Below the pieces are notes generated by a model. That model was given only the letters and a program-made list of their open reading frames with translations, made no database searches and was not told where the DNA came from. Shown here in pieces: positions 1 through 5,588 of a DNA stretch of 5,588 nt; the first letter of the stretch is position 1, and each line of letters starts with the position of its first letter. This stretch comes from Gammaproteobacteria bacterium (lineage in GTDB: Bacteria > Pseudomonadota > Gammaproteobacteria > DSM-26407): assembly GCA_028694565.1 (NCBI GenBank), contig JAQVKR010000201.1:1-5588 (forward strand), written 5' to 3'. Both the position numbers and the translations under genes were made by a program.

Positions 1-796
<796 letters not shown>

Positions 797-800
797 CTTG

Positions 801-806
801 ACCTCC
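801..806 (-). promoter_or_regulatory. Ribosome binding site deciding the arsC TTG start
   Basis: The minus strand reads GGAGGTCAAGTTG here. GGAGG followed by five bases before the TTG is close to ideal. It would lie inside the coding sequence if the ATG at 814 were used, which favours the TTG. The resulting N-terminus ([10 protein letters not shown]) also matches the family's usual start, with only a few residues before the first strand. Confidence 0.6.
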
Positions 807-878
807 GGTTCCATCGCGACGCCCGGGGGGCTCCCGGTCGTGTCCCATGGGGAAATGTGTGCTCGCTCTCCAGTCCGG

Positions 879-907
879 ATATTGCATAAAGTGGTCGCAT
901 GTGTAAA
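879..907 (-). promoter_or_regulatory. Candidate sigma-70 promoter for arsC-wrbA
   Basis: On the minus strand, TTTACA (907-902, five of six to the -35 consensus) is followed after 17 bases by CAATAT (884-879, three of six to the -10 consensus, keeping the important A2 and T6). Transcription would begin near 872, giving a leader of about 75 bases before the TTG. It lies in the only AT-rich patch of this intergenic region. The -10 match is weak, so this is a candidate only. Confidence 0.35.
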
Positions 908-909
908 TT
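882..909 (+). promoter_or_regulatory. Weak candidate promoter for the DUF4398 lipoprotein gene
   Basis: TTGCAT (882-887, three of six to -35) and TAAATT (904-909, four of six to -10) are 16 bases apart. They overlap the candidate arsC promoter on the other strand, as in a compact divergent control region. If real, the leader would be about 65 bases and would contain the nine-G run at 941-949. The matches are poor, so confidence is low. Confidence 0.2.
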
Positions 910-981
910 TCTCCCCGATGATATCCGCTTGAACCACCCCGGGGGGGGGTCGCGGAAGCCTGTCGGTGCGGAAAGGATTTC

Positions 982-1302
982 ATGGGGGGTGTTTTGACAG
1001 CGATGGCGCGGCGATTACTCCTGGCCGGTCTGGTGCTGCTCTGGTTCGGGCCGCTGGCCTGCACCACGGTGCCGGTGCAGGAACTCAGCGATGCCCGGCA
1101 GTCCATAGACGCGGCCCGTTCCGCCGGCGCCGCATTGCATGCCCCCGGTCTTCTGGACGAAGCGGTGCGCATGTTGCAGCGCGCCACCCAGGAGCTTCAG
1201 GCAGGCGCCAACGAGGCTGCGCGCCGCGACGCCCTGGCGGCCAATGAACTGGCCCGTCGCGCCCGCGAGAGCGCCAGCGGAGCGGCCGAACCGGCGCAGT
1301 GA
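982..1302 (+). CDS. Small DUF4398-like putative lipoprotein
   Basis: A 106-residue protein of unknown function. The start at 982 has AAGGA at 973-977, four bases upstream; an alternative in-frame ATG at 1003 (residue 8) would also leave a good signal peptide (MARRLLLAG onward) but has weaker ribosome-binding context. A hydrophobic segment at residues 12-26 ends in PLAC, so C27 is the likely lipidated cysteine; proline at -3 is unusual for a lipobox. The mature part, about 80 residues, is two alanine-rich amphipathic helices, with VQELSDARQSIDAARSAGA followed by LDEAVRMLQRATQEL and a repeated A-x3-A pattern. This resembles the DUF4398 family (helical-hairpin envelope proteins, function unknown) by pattern recognition, not by search. 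It stands alone, divergent from arsC and 265 bases before the next gene. Confidence 0.8.
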   Translation: MGGVLTAMARRLLLAGLVLLWFGPLACTTVPVQELSDARQSIDAARSAGAALHAPGLLDEAVRMLQRATQELQAGANEAARRDALAANELARRARESASGAAEPAQ

Positions 1303-1567
1303 GCGGTGCCGCGGAGCCCTCGCCTGCGGCCCGCCCCGGCTGTTCCGACTCCAGGAGGATGACCCGGACTCCGCGCGGTCGCGGCAGACGGCTTCGTGGG
1401 TTGCGGACGCTCTCCTCCCGCGGGGCCGCGGGACCCGGCAAGGACACACCACCCCGGCGCGCGGCCGCCTCCGGCATCCACGGCACCCCGGGCCGGCGCC
1501 TACCCAAAATAAGAAACCGGTGCGGAGCTTCGTGTCGAGCCGCCCGCAGAACGATGGAGGATGGACC
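1303..1567. other. GC-rich gap between the lipoprotein gene and the thioredoxin-efflux cluster
   Basis: No convincing gene. Just after the lipoprotein stop, GCCGCGG (1308-1314) can pair with CCTGCGGC (1323-1330) with one bulged T and an 8-base loop; no T-run follows, so it is at best a weak terminator. CCCGCGG (1417-1423) and CCGCGGG (1426-1432) form a second compact hairpin, also without a T-run. A short A-rich patch lies at 1505-1516. No clear promoter for the downstream cluster is visible. A 90-codon reading frame from GTG at 1299 to 1571 spans the gap but has arginine- and proline-rich composition typical of non-coding GC-rich DNA; it is discussed under findings. Confidence 0.5.
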
Positions 1568-2110
1568 ATGAAACGACCGAGTCTGCTGCTTCCCCTGCTG
1601 CTCTGCCTGGGGCTCGGCGGGATCGCCCAGGCCGCCGCTCCGCGCGATCCGGAGACGCACTTCTTCGACCAGACCCTCGGCGACTTCTCCGAGGAGCTGG
1701 AGACCGCCCGGGCGGCCGGCAAGAAGGGCATCTTCCTCTTCTTCGAATCGGCGGACTGCCCCTTCTGCCACCGGATGAAGACCACCGTGCTGAACCAGCC
1801 GGAGGTCCAGGACGCCTTCAAGGCCCATTTCCTCGCCTTCAGCGTGGACACCGAGGGGGATGTGGAGATCACGGATTTCCAGGGCCGGGCCATGAGCCAG
1901 AAGGATTTCTCCTTCAAGGTCAACGACGTCCGCGCCACCCCGGTCATGGCCTTCTACGATCTGGAGGGGCGCCAGGTGGTGAGGTACACCGGGGCTACCC
2001 GGGACAAGAGCGAGTTCCTGCTGCTGTCGGACTACGTGGCGCAGGAGAAATACAAAGACATGCGCTTTACCCGCTACAAGCGGGAGCAGCGCGCGGCGCA
2101 GAAACCGTGA
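1568..2110 (+). CDS. Exported thioredoxin-fold protein, SoxW-like (CPFC active site)
   Basis: A 180-residue thioredoxin-like protein predicted to be periplasmic. A signal peptide (MKRPSLLL, hydrophobic to about residue 19) ends with AQA, cleaved near residue 22-23. The active site is C64-P-F-C67 in ESADCPFCHRMK, and the cis-proline loop is T124-P125 in VRATPVMAFYDLEG. This layout, with C-x2-C early in the domain followed by a long insert and an NQPEVQ segment, fits the Thioredoxin_2/SoxW-type group of periplasmic thioredoxins, which usually reduce client disulfides or keep another redox protein reduced. GGAGG at 1556-1560, seven bases before the ATG, fixes the start. It is the first gene of a tight cluster, 16 bases upstream of the TolC-family gene. 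The client is unknown. No sox genes are in the window, so soxW is not assigned as a symbol. Confidence 0.88.
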   Translation: MKRPSLLLPLLLCLGLGGIAQAAAPRDPETHFFDQTLGDFSEELETARAAGKKGIFLFFESADCPFCHRMKTTVLNQPEVQDAFKAHFLAFSVDTEGDVEITDFQGRAMSQKDFSFKVNDVRATPVMAFYDLEGRQVVRYTGATRDKSEFLLLSDYVAQEKYKDMRFTRYKREQRAAQKP

Positions 2111-2126
2111 GCCCCGATATCCGTTG

Positions 2127-3491
2127 ATGATCATCCTGTCCCGGAGCCGCTTCCCATCCGTACTGCTCATCCTCTGGATGTGCGGTGTCCCGCCGGTCGC
2201 CGCGGCCACCCCCGAGCCGGCCTCGGCGCCGGCGTTGCCGGGGGGCGAAGCGGCGGCGGAAGCCGCGGCGGCGCCGGCGCCGTTGCCCGAACCCCTGACC
2301 CTGGAGGCGGCGCTGGCCTTCGCCGACGCGGCCCACCCGACGCTGGCCCGGGCGGCGGCGGGCGTGGAGGAGGCGCGGGCCCTGCAGGGCCAGGCAGCGG
2401 CCGGGGACGATTTGGCGGTCCGGCTGGACGGAGAGCTGTTCTGGACCCAGCCGAACGAGGTCTCGCCCTACGATCACGACGACAACCGGCTCTCCCTGCT
2501 GGCGAGCAAGACGCTCTACGACAGCGGCCGCAGCAGCGCGCTGGAAGCCGCCGCCGGGCATGGCGTCAGGGGCGAGGAGCTGCGCTACCTCGGCAGCCGG
2601 GAGCAGCGGCGGCTCGAGATCCTGCGCCGCTACTTCGACGTCCTGCTCGCCGACATCGCCTTCGCCCGCGACGACGAGGCGCTGGCGGTGGCTTTCGTGG
2701 CCTATGACAAGGCCCGGGAGCGCAACGAACTGGGCCAGGTATCGGATATCGAGCTGTTGCGCCTGGAGAGCGAGTTCCGCGCCGCACGGAGCATCCGCGT
2801 GGCCAGCGACGCGGACCGGCGCGCATCGCGCTCCCGCCTGGCCATGGCCCTGAACCGGCCCGATGACCTGCCGGGGACGCTGCTCGAGCCCGACCTGTCC
2901 GTCAACGATCGTGAGCTGCCGGTGCTGGAGGAGGTTCAGGCCCGGACCCTGGCGGGCAACAGCACCCTGCTGGCGCTGCGGGAGTCGGTGCAGGCGGCGC
3001 AGCGGGAGATCGAGGCCGCGCGTGCCCTGCGCGGGCCGACCCTCAGCGGTCAGCTGGAGCTGAACGAATACTCCCGCGATACCTCCACCCGGGACGACGC
3101 CCGGGTGGGGCTGGTGCTGTCCGTGCCGCTGTGGCAGGGCGGGCGCGTGGATGCCGCCCTGGCCAAGGCCCAGGCGCGCCTGCACCGGGCCCAGGCGGAG
3201 CTCGAGGCCCGGCGCCTGGAGCTGCGCCAGGCGGTGCTCGAGGCCTGGCAGGAGATCGCCAATCTGCGTGAGCGGCGCGAGTCGATGGTCGCGCTCAACG
3301 ACTACCGGGATCTCTATCTGGACCGCAGCCGCGCGCTCTATGAGCTTGACGTGAAGACCGACCTGGGCGATGCGATGGTGCAGATGACGGATGCGCGCTT
3401 CAAGACCGTCGAAACCGACTACCGGCTGGCCCTCGCGTGGGCACGCCTGGACGCCCTGCAGGGGGCCCTCATCGAACGCTCCGAGGACTGA
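2127..3491 (+). CDS. TolC-family outer membrane efflux protein
   Basis: A 454-residue outer-membrane channel of the OMF/OEP family, forming a trimeric beta-barrel and periplasmic tunnel for export. The signal peptide is residues 1-26 (hydrophobic LLILWMCGV, cleavage after VAA). It is followed by an Ala/Pro/Glu-rich low-complexity linker to about residue 56, then two OEP repeats (about 57-255 and 270-450). The paired strand motifs of TolC are visible: LSLLASKTLYDSG at about 122 and VGLVLSVPLWQGG at 327-339. The mature protein has no cysteine (C19 is in the signal peptide). The start has no Shine-Dalgarno sequence; TTG at 2124 directly before the ATG could also be used. Translation is probably coupled to the thioredoxin gene ending at 2110. 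The adaptor gene follows after six bases. Family is certain; the exported substrate cannot be read from sequence. Confidence 0.93.
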   Translation: MIILSRSRFPSVLLILWMCGVPPVAAATPEPASAPALPGGEAAAEAAAAPAPLPEPLTLEAALAFADAAHPTLARAAAGVEEARALQGQAAAGDDLAVRLDGELFWTQPNEVSPYDHDDNRLSLLASKTLYDSGRSSALEAAAGHGVRGEELRYLGSREQRRLEILRRYFDVLLADIAFARDDEALAVAFVAYDKARERNELGQVSDIELLRLESEFRAARSIRVASDADRRASRSRLAMALNRPDDLPGTLLEPDLSVNDRELPVLEEVQARTLAGNSTLLALRESVQAAQREIEAARALRGPTLSGQLELNEYSRDTSTRDDARVGLVLSVPLWQGGRVDAALAKAQARLHRAQAELEARRLELRQAVLEAWQEIANLRERRESMVALNDYRDLYLDRSRALYELDVKTDLGDAMVQMTDARFKTVETDYRLALAWARLDALQGALIERSED

Positions 3492-3497
3492 ACCGAT

Positions 3498-4304
3498 ATG
3501 CCCATGACCCACCCGATGAAGAGCCTTCTCCTGGCCGCCCTGCTGTCCGGTGCGCCCCTGCTGCAGGCGGCTGACGGGAAAGACGCTGCCGGTGCGACGG
3601 CCGGGGCGCAGGCCACCCTGCACTGGGCCCGCAGAGTGGAGCTGGGCACTCCGGTTTCCGGCGTTGTCGCCGAGGTGCTGGTGGAGGTGGGCGACCGGGT
3701 CGGCGCCGACCAGGTTCTGCTGCGGCTCGACCCTCGCCGCTTCGAGGCCGAGGTGGCCCGCGCCCGGGCGGAGGTGCGGCGGCTCGAGCTCGCCCGCGGC
3801 GAGGCGAAGCAGGAGCTGGAGCGGGCCGAGGAGCTCTACGCCCGCACCGTCATCTCCGCCCATGACCTGGAGCAGGCGAAGATCGACTTCGCCGCCGCCG
3901 ACGCCGAGTATGCCTCGGCCCATGCCGCGGCCACCCAGGCCCGGATGGACCTGCAGGACAGCGCGGTGCGCTCGCCCATCGATGGGGTGGTGGTGCAGCG
4001 CCGGGCCGAGGTGGGCCAGACCGTGGTGAGCCGGCTGGAGAGCCGGCCGCTGCTGGTGGTGGCCGACAACACCGCCATGGTGGCGCGCGCCCGCCTCGGA
4101 GCCGATGCCGTGGCGCTGGTGCGCCCGGGGCAGCAGGCCACCGTGGAGGTGGGGGGGCGCCGCTACACCGGCAACGTGAGCGAGCTGGGACTCGAGCCGG
4201 TGGAGGAGTTCGGGAGCCCCGAGTACAGCGTGGGCGTGAGCTTCAGCCCGGTTGCCGAGGCGCCCCTGCGCGCCGGACTCTCGGCCACGGTGGAGTTCAA
4301 GTGA
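3498..4304 (+). CDS. Short periplasmic adaptor subunit of a tripartite efflux system (HlyD/AcrA type)
   Basis: A 268-residue membrane-fusion protein that would bridge an inner-membrane pump to the TolC-family channel encoded just upstream. The signal peptide is about residues 1-24 (MKSLLLAALL, ending LLQA). Half-lipoyl motifs lie at 50-78 (GTPVSGVVAEVLVEVGD, LLRLD) and 157-177 (VRSPIDGVVVQRRAEVGQ). Between them is an alpha-hairpin (about 80-155) with an R109-x3-L113-x6-S120 motif at its tip; this RLS pattern is the TolC-docking signature known from AcrA and MacA. A beta-barrel domain follows from about 186 to the end (GADAVALVRPGQQATVEV). It is shorter than typical RND adaptors (about 350-420 residues) and appears to lack the membrane-proximal domain. 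It has no cysteine. GAGGA at 3483-3487 may serve as ribosome site; ATGs at 3504 and 3516 are alternative starts. No pump gene adjoins it. Confidence 0.9.
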   Translation: MPMTHPMKSLLLAALLSGAPLLQAADGKDAAGATAGAQATLHWARRVELGTPVSGVVAEVLVEVGDRVGADQVLLRLDPRRFEAEVARARAEVRRLELARGEAKQELERAEELYARTVISAHDLEQAKIDFAAADAEYASAHAAATQARMDLQDSAVRSPIDGVVVQRRAEVGQTVVSRLESRPLLVVADNTAMVARARLGADAVALVRPGQQATVEVGGRRYTGNVSELGLEPVEEFGSPEYSVGVSFSPVAEAPLRAGLSATVEFK

Positions 4305-4579
4305 CCCATCCCGTCTGCCTGCGCTGCATCGTTTCCGGGCGTGTGCAGGGGGTCTGGTATCGCGCCGGCACCCGCCAGCGGGCCGCCGGGCTCGGGGTGA
4401 ACGGCCATGCCCGCAACCTGTCCAATGGCGACGTGGAAGTGCTGGCCTGCGGCGAACCCGAGGCCGTGAAGACGCTCTGCGACTGGCTGTGGGAGGGCAC
4501 TCCGGCGGCCGAGGTCGCCGACGTGGCCTGCGAGACCGTTCCCGCCCCCGCCCGCCTCGAGGGCTTCACCACGGGTTAG
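4301..4579 (+). CDS. acyP: Acylphosphatase
   Basis: A 92-residue cytoplasmic acylphosphatase, which hydrolyses the carboxyl-phosphate bond of acyl phosphates such as acetyl phosphate or 1,3-bisphosphoglycerate. The family signature is complete: GRVQGVWYRAGT with the phosphate-binding loop and catalytic R21, then ARNLSNGDVEV with catalytic N39. Length is normal for the family (about 90). The W-Y pair replaces the more common G-F before the arginine; aromatic variation here is tolerated. The GTG start (4301-4303) overlaps the adaptor stop as GTGA, with GGAG at 4292-4295 five bases upstream, so translation is probably coupled. In E. coli the equivalent gene is yccX. The link with efflux genes is likely just operon membership. 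The gene ends next to a T7 tract. Confidence 0.95.
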   Translation: MTHPVCLRCIVSGRVQGVWYRAGTRQRAAGLGVNGHARNLSNGDVEVLACGEPEAVKTLCDWLWEGTPAAEVADVACETVPAPARLEGFTTG

Positions 4580-4862
4580 AGGGTTTTTTTCGCCAGCCGC
4601 AGATTTGCGTTGAGTTGCGTGAATTTTACGGCGGCGCCGGCGGCCCGGAGGGGCGCTTGACCGCGGGTGGCCTCCCGCCGGCACCAGGGTGGCTGGTTGC
4701 CGGGCGGTTCTCCTGGGCGGAGCTCCGGCGCTGCTTGCTCCTCCCCCGTGGCCATGGCCGGCGCCGTTCCGCTGTCTGCCCCCCCAATCAGCACGAATCA
4801 ACGTCAATCCGCGGTTCGGCGCTTTTCCTTCCGCCTTCGGGGTGCAACGGCGGAGTCGGCGC
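4580..4862. other. Convergent intergenic region between acyP and proS
   Basis: No convincing gene on either strand. It contains a run of seven T (4584-4590) five bases after the acyP stop, two direct copies of TTGCGT ten bases apart (4605-4610 and 4615-4620), the hairpin at 4675-4707 described separately, and a second potential stem at 4830-4835/4849-4854 (TCCGCC with GGCGGA) near the proS stop. Outer arms 4818-4822 and 4859-4863 could extend that stem. None is followed by a clear T-run in the needed direction. Termination here may be Rho-dependent or use these imperfect structures. Confidence 0.5.
4675..4707. repeat. Long imperfect hairpin between convergent genes, possible bidirectional terminator
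   Basis: Bases 4675-4687 pair with 4693-4707 over 13 base pairs, with single-base bulges (one T at 4697/4698 and G4704) and a 5-base GGTGG loop. The stem is very GC-rich. On the plus strand it is followed by TTCTCCT, a poor U-tract. It lies between the ends of acyP and proS, where a shared terminator would be expected, but it could instead be one copy of an intergenic repeat family. Confidence 0.5.
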
Positions 4863-5588
4863 CTACCCCGCCAGCCGTTCCAGCAGGAAGTCCATGACGC
4901 CGTCGAGCGGGATGTTCTGCGACTCGCTGTCGCGGCGGCCCTTGTACTCGATCTCGCCGCTGTCGAGGCCGCGTTCGCCCAGGACCAGCCGATGGGGAAT
5001 GCCGATGAGCTCCATGTCGGCGAACATCACCCCGGGGCGTTCCCTGCGATCGTCGAACAGCACCTCGAAGCCGTTGGCGGTCAGCTCACGGTAGAGGGTC
5101 TCGGCGGCCTCGCGCAGGCGCTGGGACTTGTGCATGTTCATGGGCAGCAGGGCCACCTGGTAGGGGGCGATGGCCTGGGGCCAGATGATGCCCCGCGCGT
5201 CGTTGTTCTGCTCGATGGCGGCCGCCACCACCCGGGAGACCCCGATGCCGTAGCAGCCCATCGGCATCACCACCGCCTGGCCGCTTTCGTCCAGCACCGT
5301 GGCGTTCATGGCGCGGCTGTACTTCTCTCCGAGCTGGAAGATGTGGCCCACCTCGATGCCGCGGGCGATGGCGAGGGCGCCCTTGCCGTCGGGGCTGGGA
5401 TCTCCCGGCACCACGTTGCGGATGTCGGCGATGGCCGGCTCGGGGAGATCCCGGCCCCAGTTCACCCCGGTGAGGTGCTTCCCGTCCACGTTGGCACCGC
5501 AGACGAAGTCGGCCGCCGCCGCGGCGCTGCGGTCCACGATGACGGGGATGGCGAGGCCCACCGGGCCGAGGGAGCCCACGCCGCAGCC
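4863..5588 (-). CDS. proS: Prolyl-tRNA synthetase, bacterial type (partial, N-terminus beyond window)
   Basis: Class II aminoacyl-tRNA synthetase that attaches proline to tRNA(Pro) in the cytoplasm. The last 241 residues are visible, of about 570 in the bacterial-type enzyme. Reading from the right edge ([12 protein letters not shown]), the segment covers the end of the editing-type insertion, then [14 protein letters not shown], then [14 protein letters not shown] and [12 protein letters not shown] of the catalytic core. Motif 3 is [19 protein letters not shown] (G-x-G-x2-R), encoded around 5215-5265. The C-terminal anticodon-binding domain runs from [15 protein letters not shown] to the end and includes [18 protein letters not shown]. 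It is very similar to the E. coli enzyme throughout, with no frameshift or missing key residue in the visible part. The frame stays open to base 5588; the GTG at 5579 is internal, not the start. It is transcribed toward acyP. Confidence 0.97.
   Translation of the reverse strand, partial: GCGVGSLGPVGLAIPVIVDRSAAAAADFVCGANVDGKHLTGVNWGRDLPEPAIADIRNVVPGDPSPDGKGALAIARGIEVGHIFQLGEKYSRAMNATVLDESGQAVVMPMGCYGIGVSRVVAAAIEQNNDARGIIWPQAIAPYQVALLPMNMHKSQRLREAAETLYRELTANGFEVLFDDRRERPGVMFADMELIGIPHRLVLGERGLDSGEIEYKGRRDSESQNIPLDGVMDFLLERLAG

Larger units (their letters stand above)
876..927. repeat. 7-bp inverted repeat in the divergent control region
   Basis: CGGATAT at 876-882 and its exact reverse complement ATATCCG at 921-927 flank the AT-rich core, with 38 bases between them. 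The left arm overlaps the candidate -10 of arsC. The wide spacing could suit two operator half-sites or looping, but a 7-bp match can occur by chance; no regulator binding site is recognised. Confidence 0.3.

Noticed and set aside
815..937. N-terminal extension of arsC to an ATG at 937
   Set aside because: The extra residues do not resemble the ArsC family, they run through the candidate promoter, and the TTG at 796 has a near-ideal ribosome site.
1417..1432. GC-only hairpin CCCGCGG-GG-CCGCGGG as an intrinsic terminator
   Set aside because: The loop is only two bases as drawn and no T-run follows on either strand; such palindromes are common in DNA of this composition.
1139..1567. An upstream extension of the thioredoxin frame by 143 codons
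   Set aside because: The signal peptide begins exactly at the ATG at 1568, with GGAGG seven bases upstream; the extension overlaps the lipoprotein gene and reads as shadow sequence.
1568..2110. Calling the thioredoxin soxW as part of thiosulfate oxidation
   Set aside because: The fold and motif fit, but no soxXYZABCD gene is present in the window, so the pathway assignment would be unsupported.
1085..2209. Long minus-strand frames (1085-2209 and 1015-1947) across the lipoprotein and thioredoxin genes
   Set aside because: Antisense to genes with signal peptides, motifs and ribosome sites; low-complexity Arg/Gly/Pro products with no family resemblance.
2067..3923. A 618-residue open frame on the minus strand across the TolC and adaptor genes
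   Set aside because: It mirrors two well-supported genes on the plus strand; its product is Gln/Arg/Gly/Leu-rich without any recognisable domain, as expected for antisense frames in GC-rich DNA.
4163..4807. A 214-residue minus-strand frame across acyP and the convergent gap
   Set aside because: It overlaps a complete acylphosphatase on the other strand, has no ribosome site that I can see, and its product is repetitive Gly/Ala/Arg.

Overview
This is a GC-rich window from what looks like a proteobacterial chromosome, most likely a gammaproteobacterium. The visible support for that is the E. coli YfgD-like ArsC next to wrbA, the bacterial-type ProS that closely resembles the E. coli enzyme, and a Gram-negative outer-membrane TolC protein with its periplasmic adaptor. 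A Chromatiales/Ectothiorhodospiraceae-like host is my guess from composition and gene content; it is not proven. I see no mobile element, CRISPR array, rRNA or tRNA.

Layout. (1) Bases 1-796, minus strand: an arsC (YfgD-type) gene followed by wrbA with a 4-nt ATGA overlap; wrbA runs off the left edge. (2) Bases 797-981: a divergent control region with an AT-rich core, a 7-bp dyad, candidate overlapping promoters and a run of nine G. (3) Bases 982-1302, plus strand: a small probable DUF4398 lipoprotein. (4) Bases 1303-1567: a GC-rich gap with hairpins and one doubtful bridging ORF. (5) Bases 1568-4579, plus strand: a tight four-gene cluster of an exported SoxW-like thioredoxin, a TolC-family outer-membrane protein, a short HlyD/AcrA-type adaptor carrying a TolC-docking RLS motif, and acylphosphatase. 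(6) Bases 4580-4862: a convergent gap holding a T7 tract and a long imperfect hairpin. (7) Bases 4863-5588, minus strand: the 3' half of proS.

How the genes may work together. The OMF and adaptor supply two of the three parts of a tripartite export system; no inner-membrane pump lies between or beside them here, so the pump must be encoded elsewhere or shared. The thioredoxin upstream is unlikely to act on these two proteins, since neither mature protein contains cysteine. The acylphosphatase is joined to the adaptor by a 4-nt GTGA overlap and is probably co-translated, with no obvious functional link. Most of the window is ordinary chromosomal content. The least ordinary parts are the pump-less export pair with its thioredoxin, and the divergent control region.
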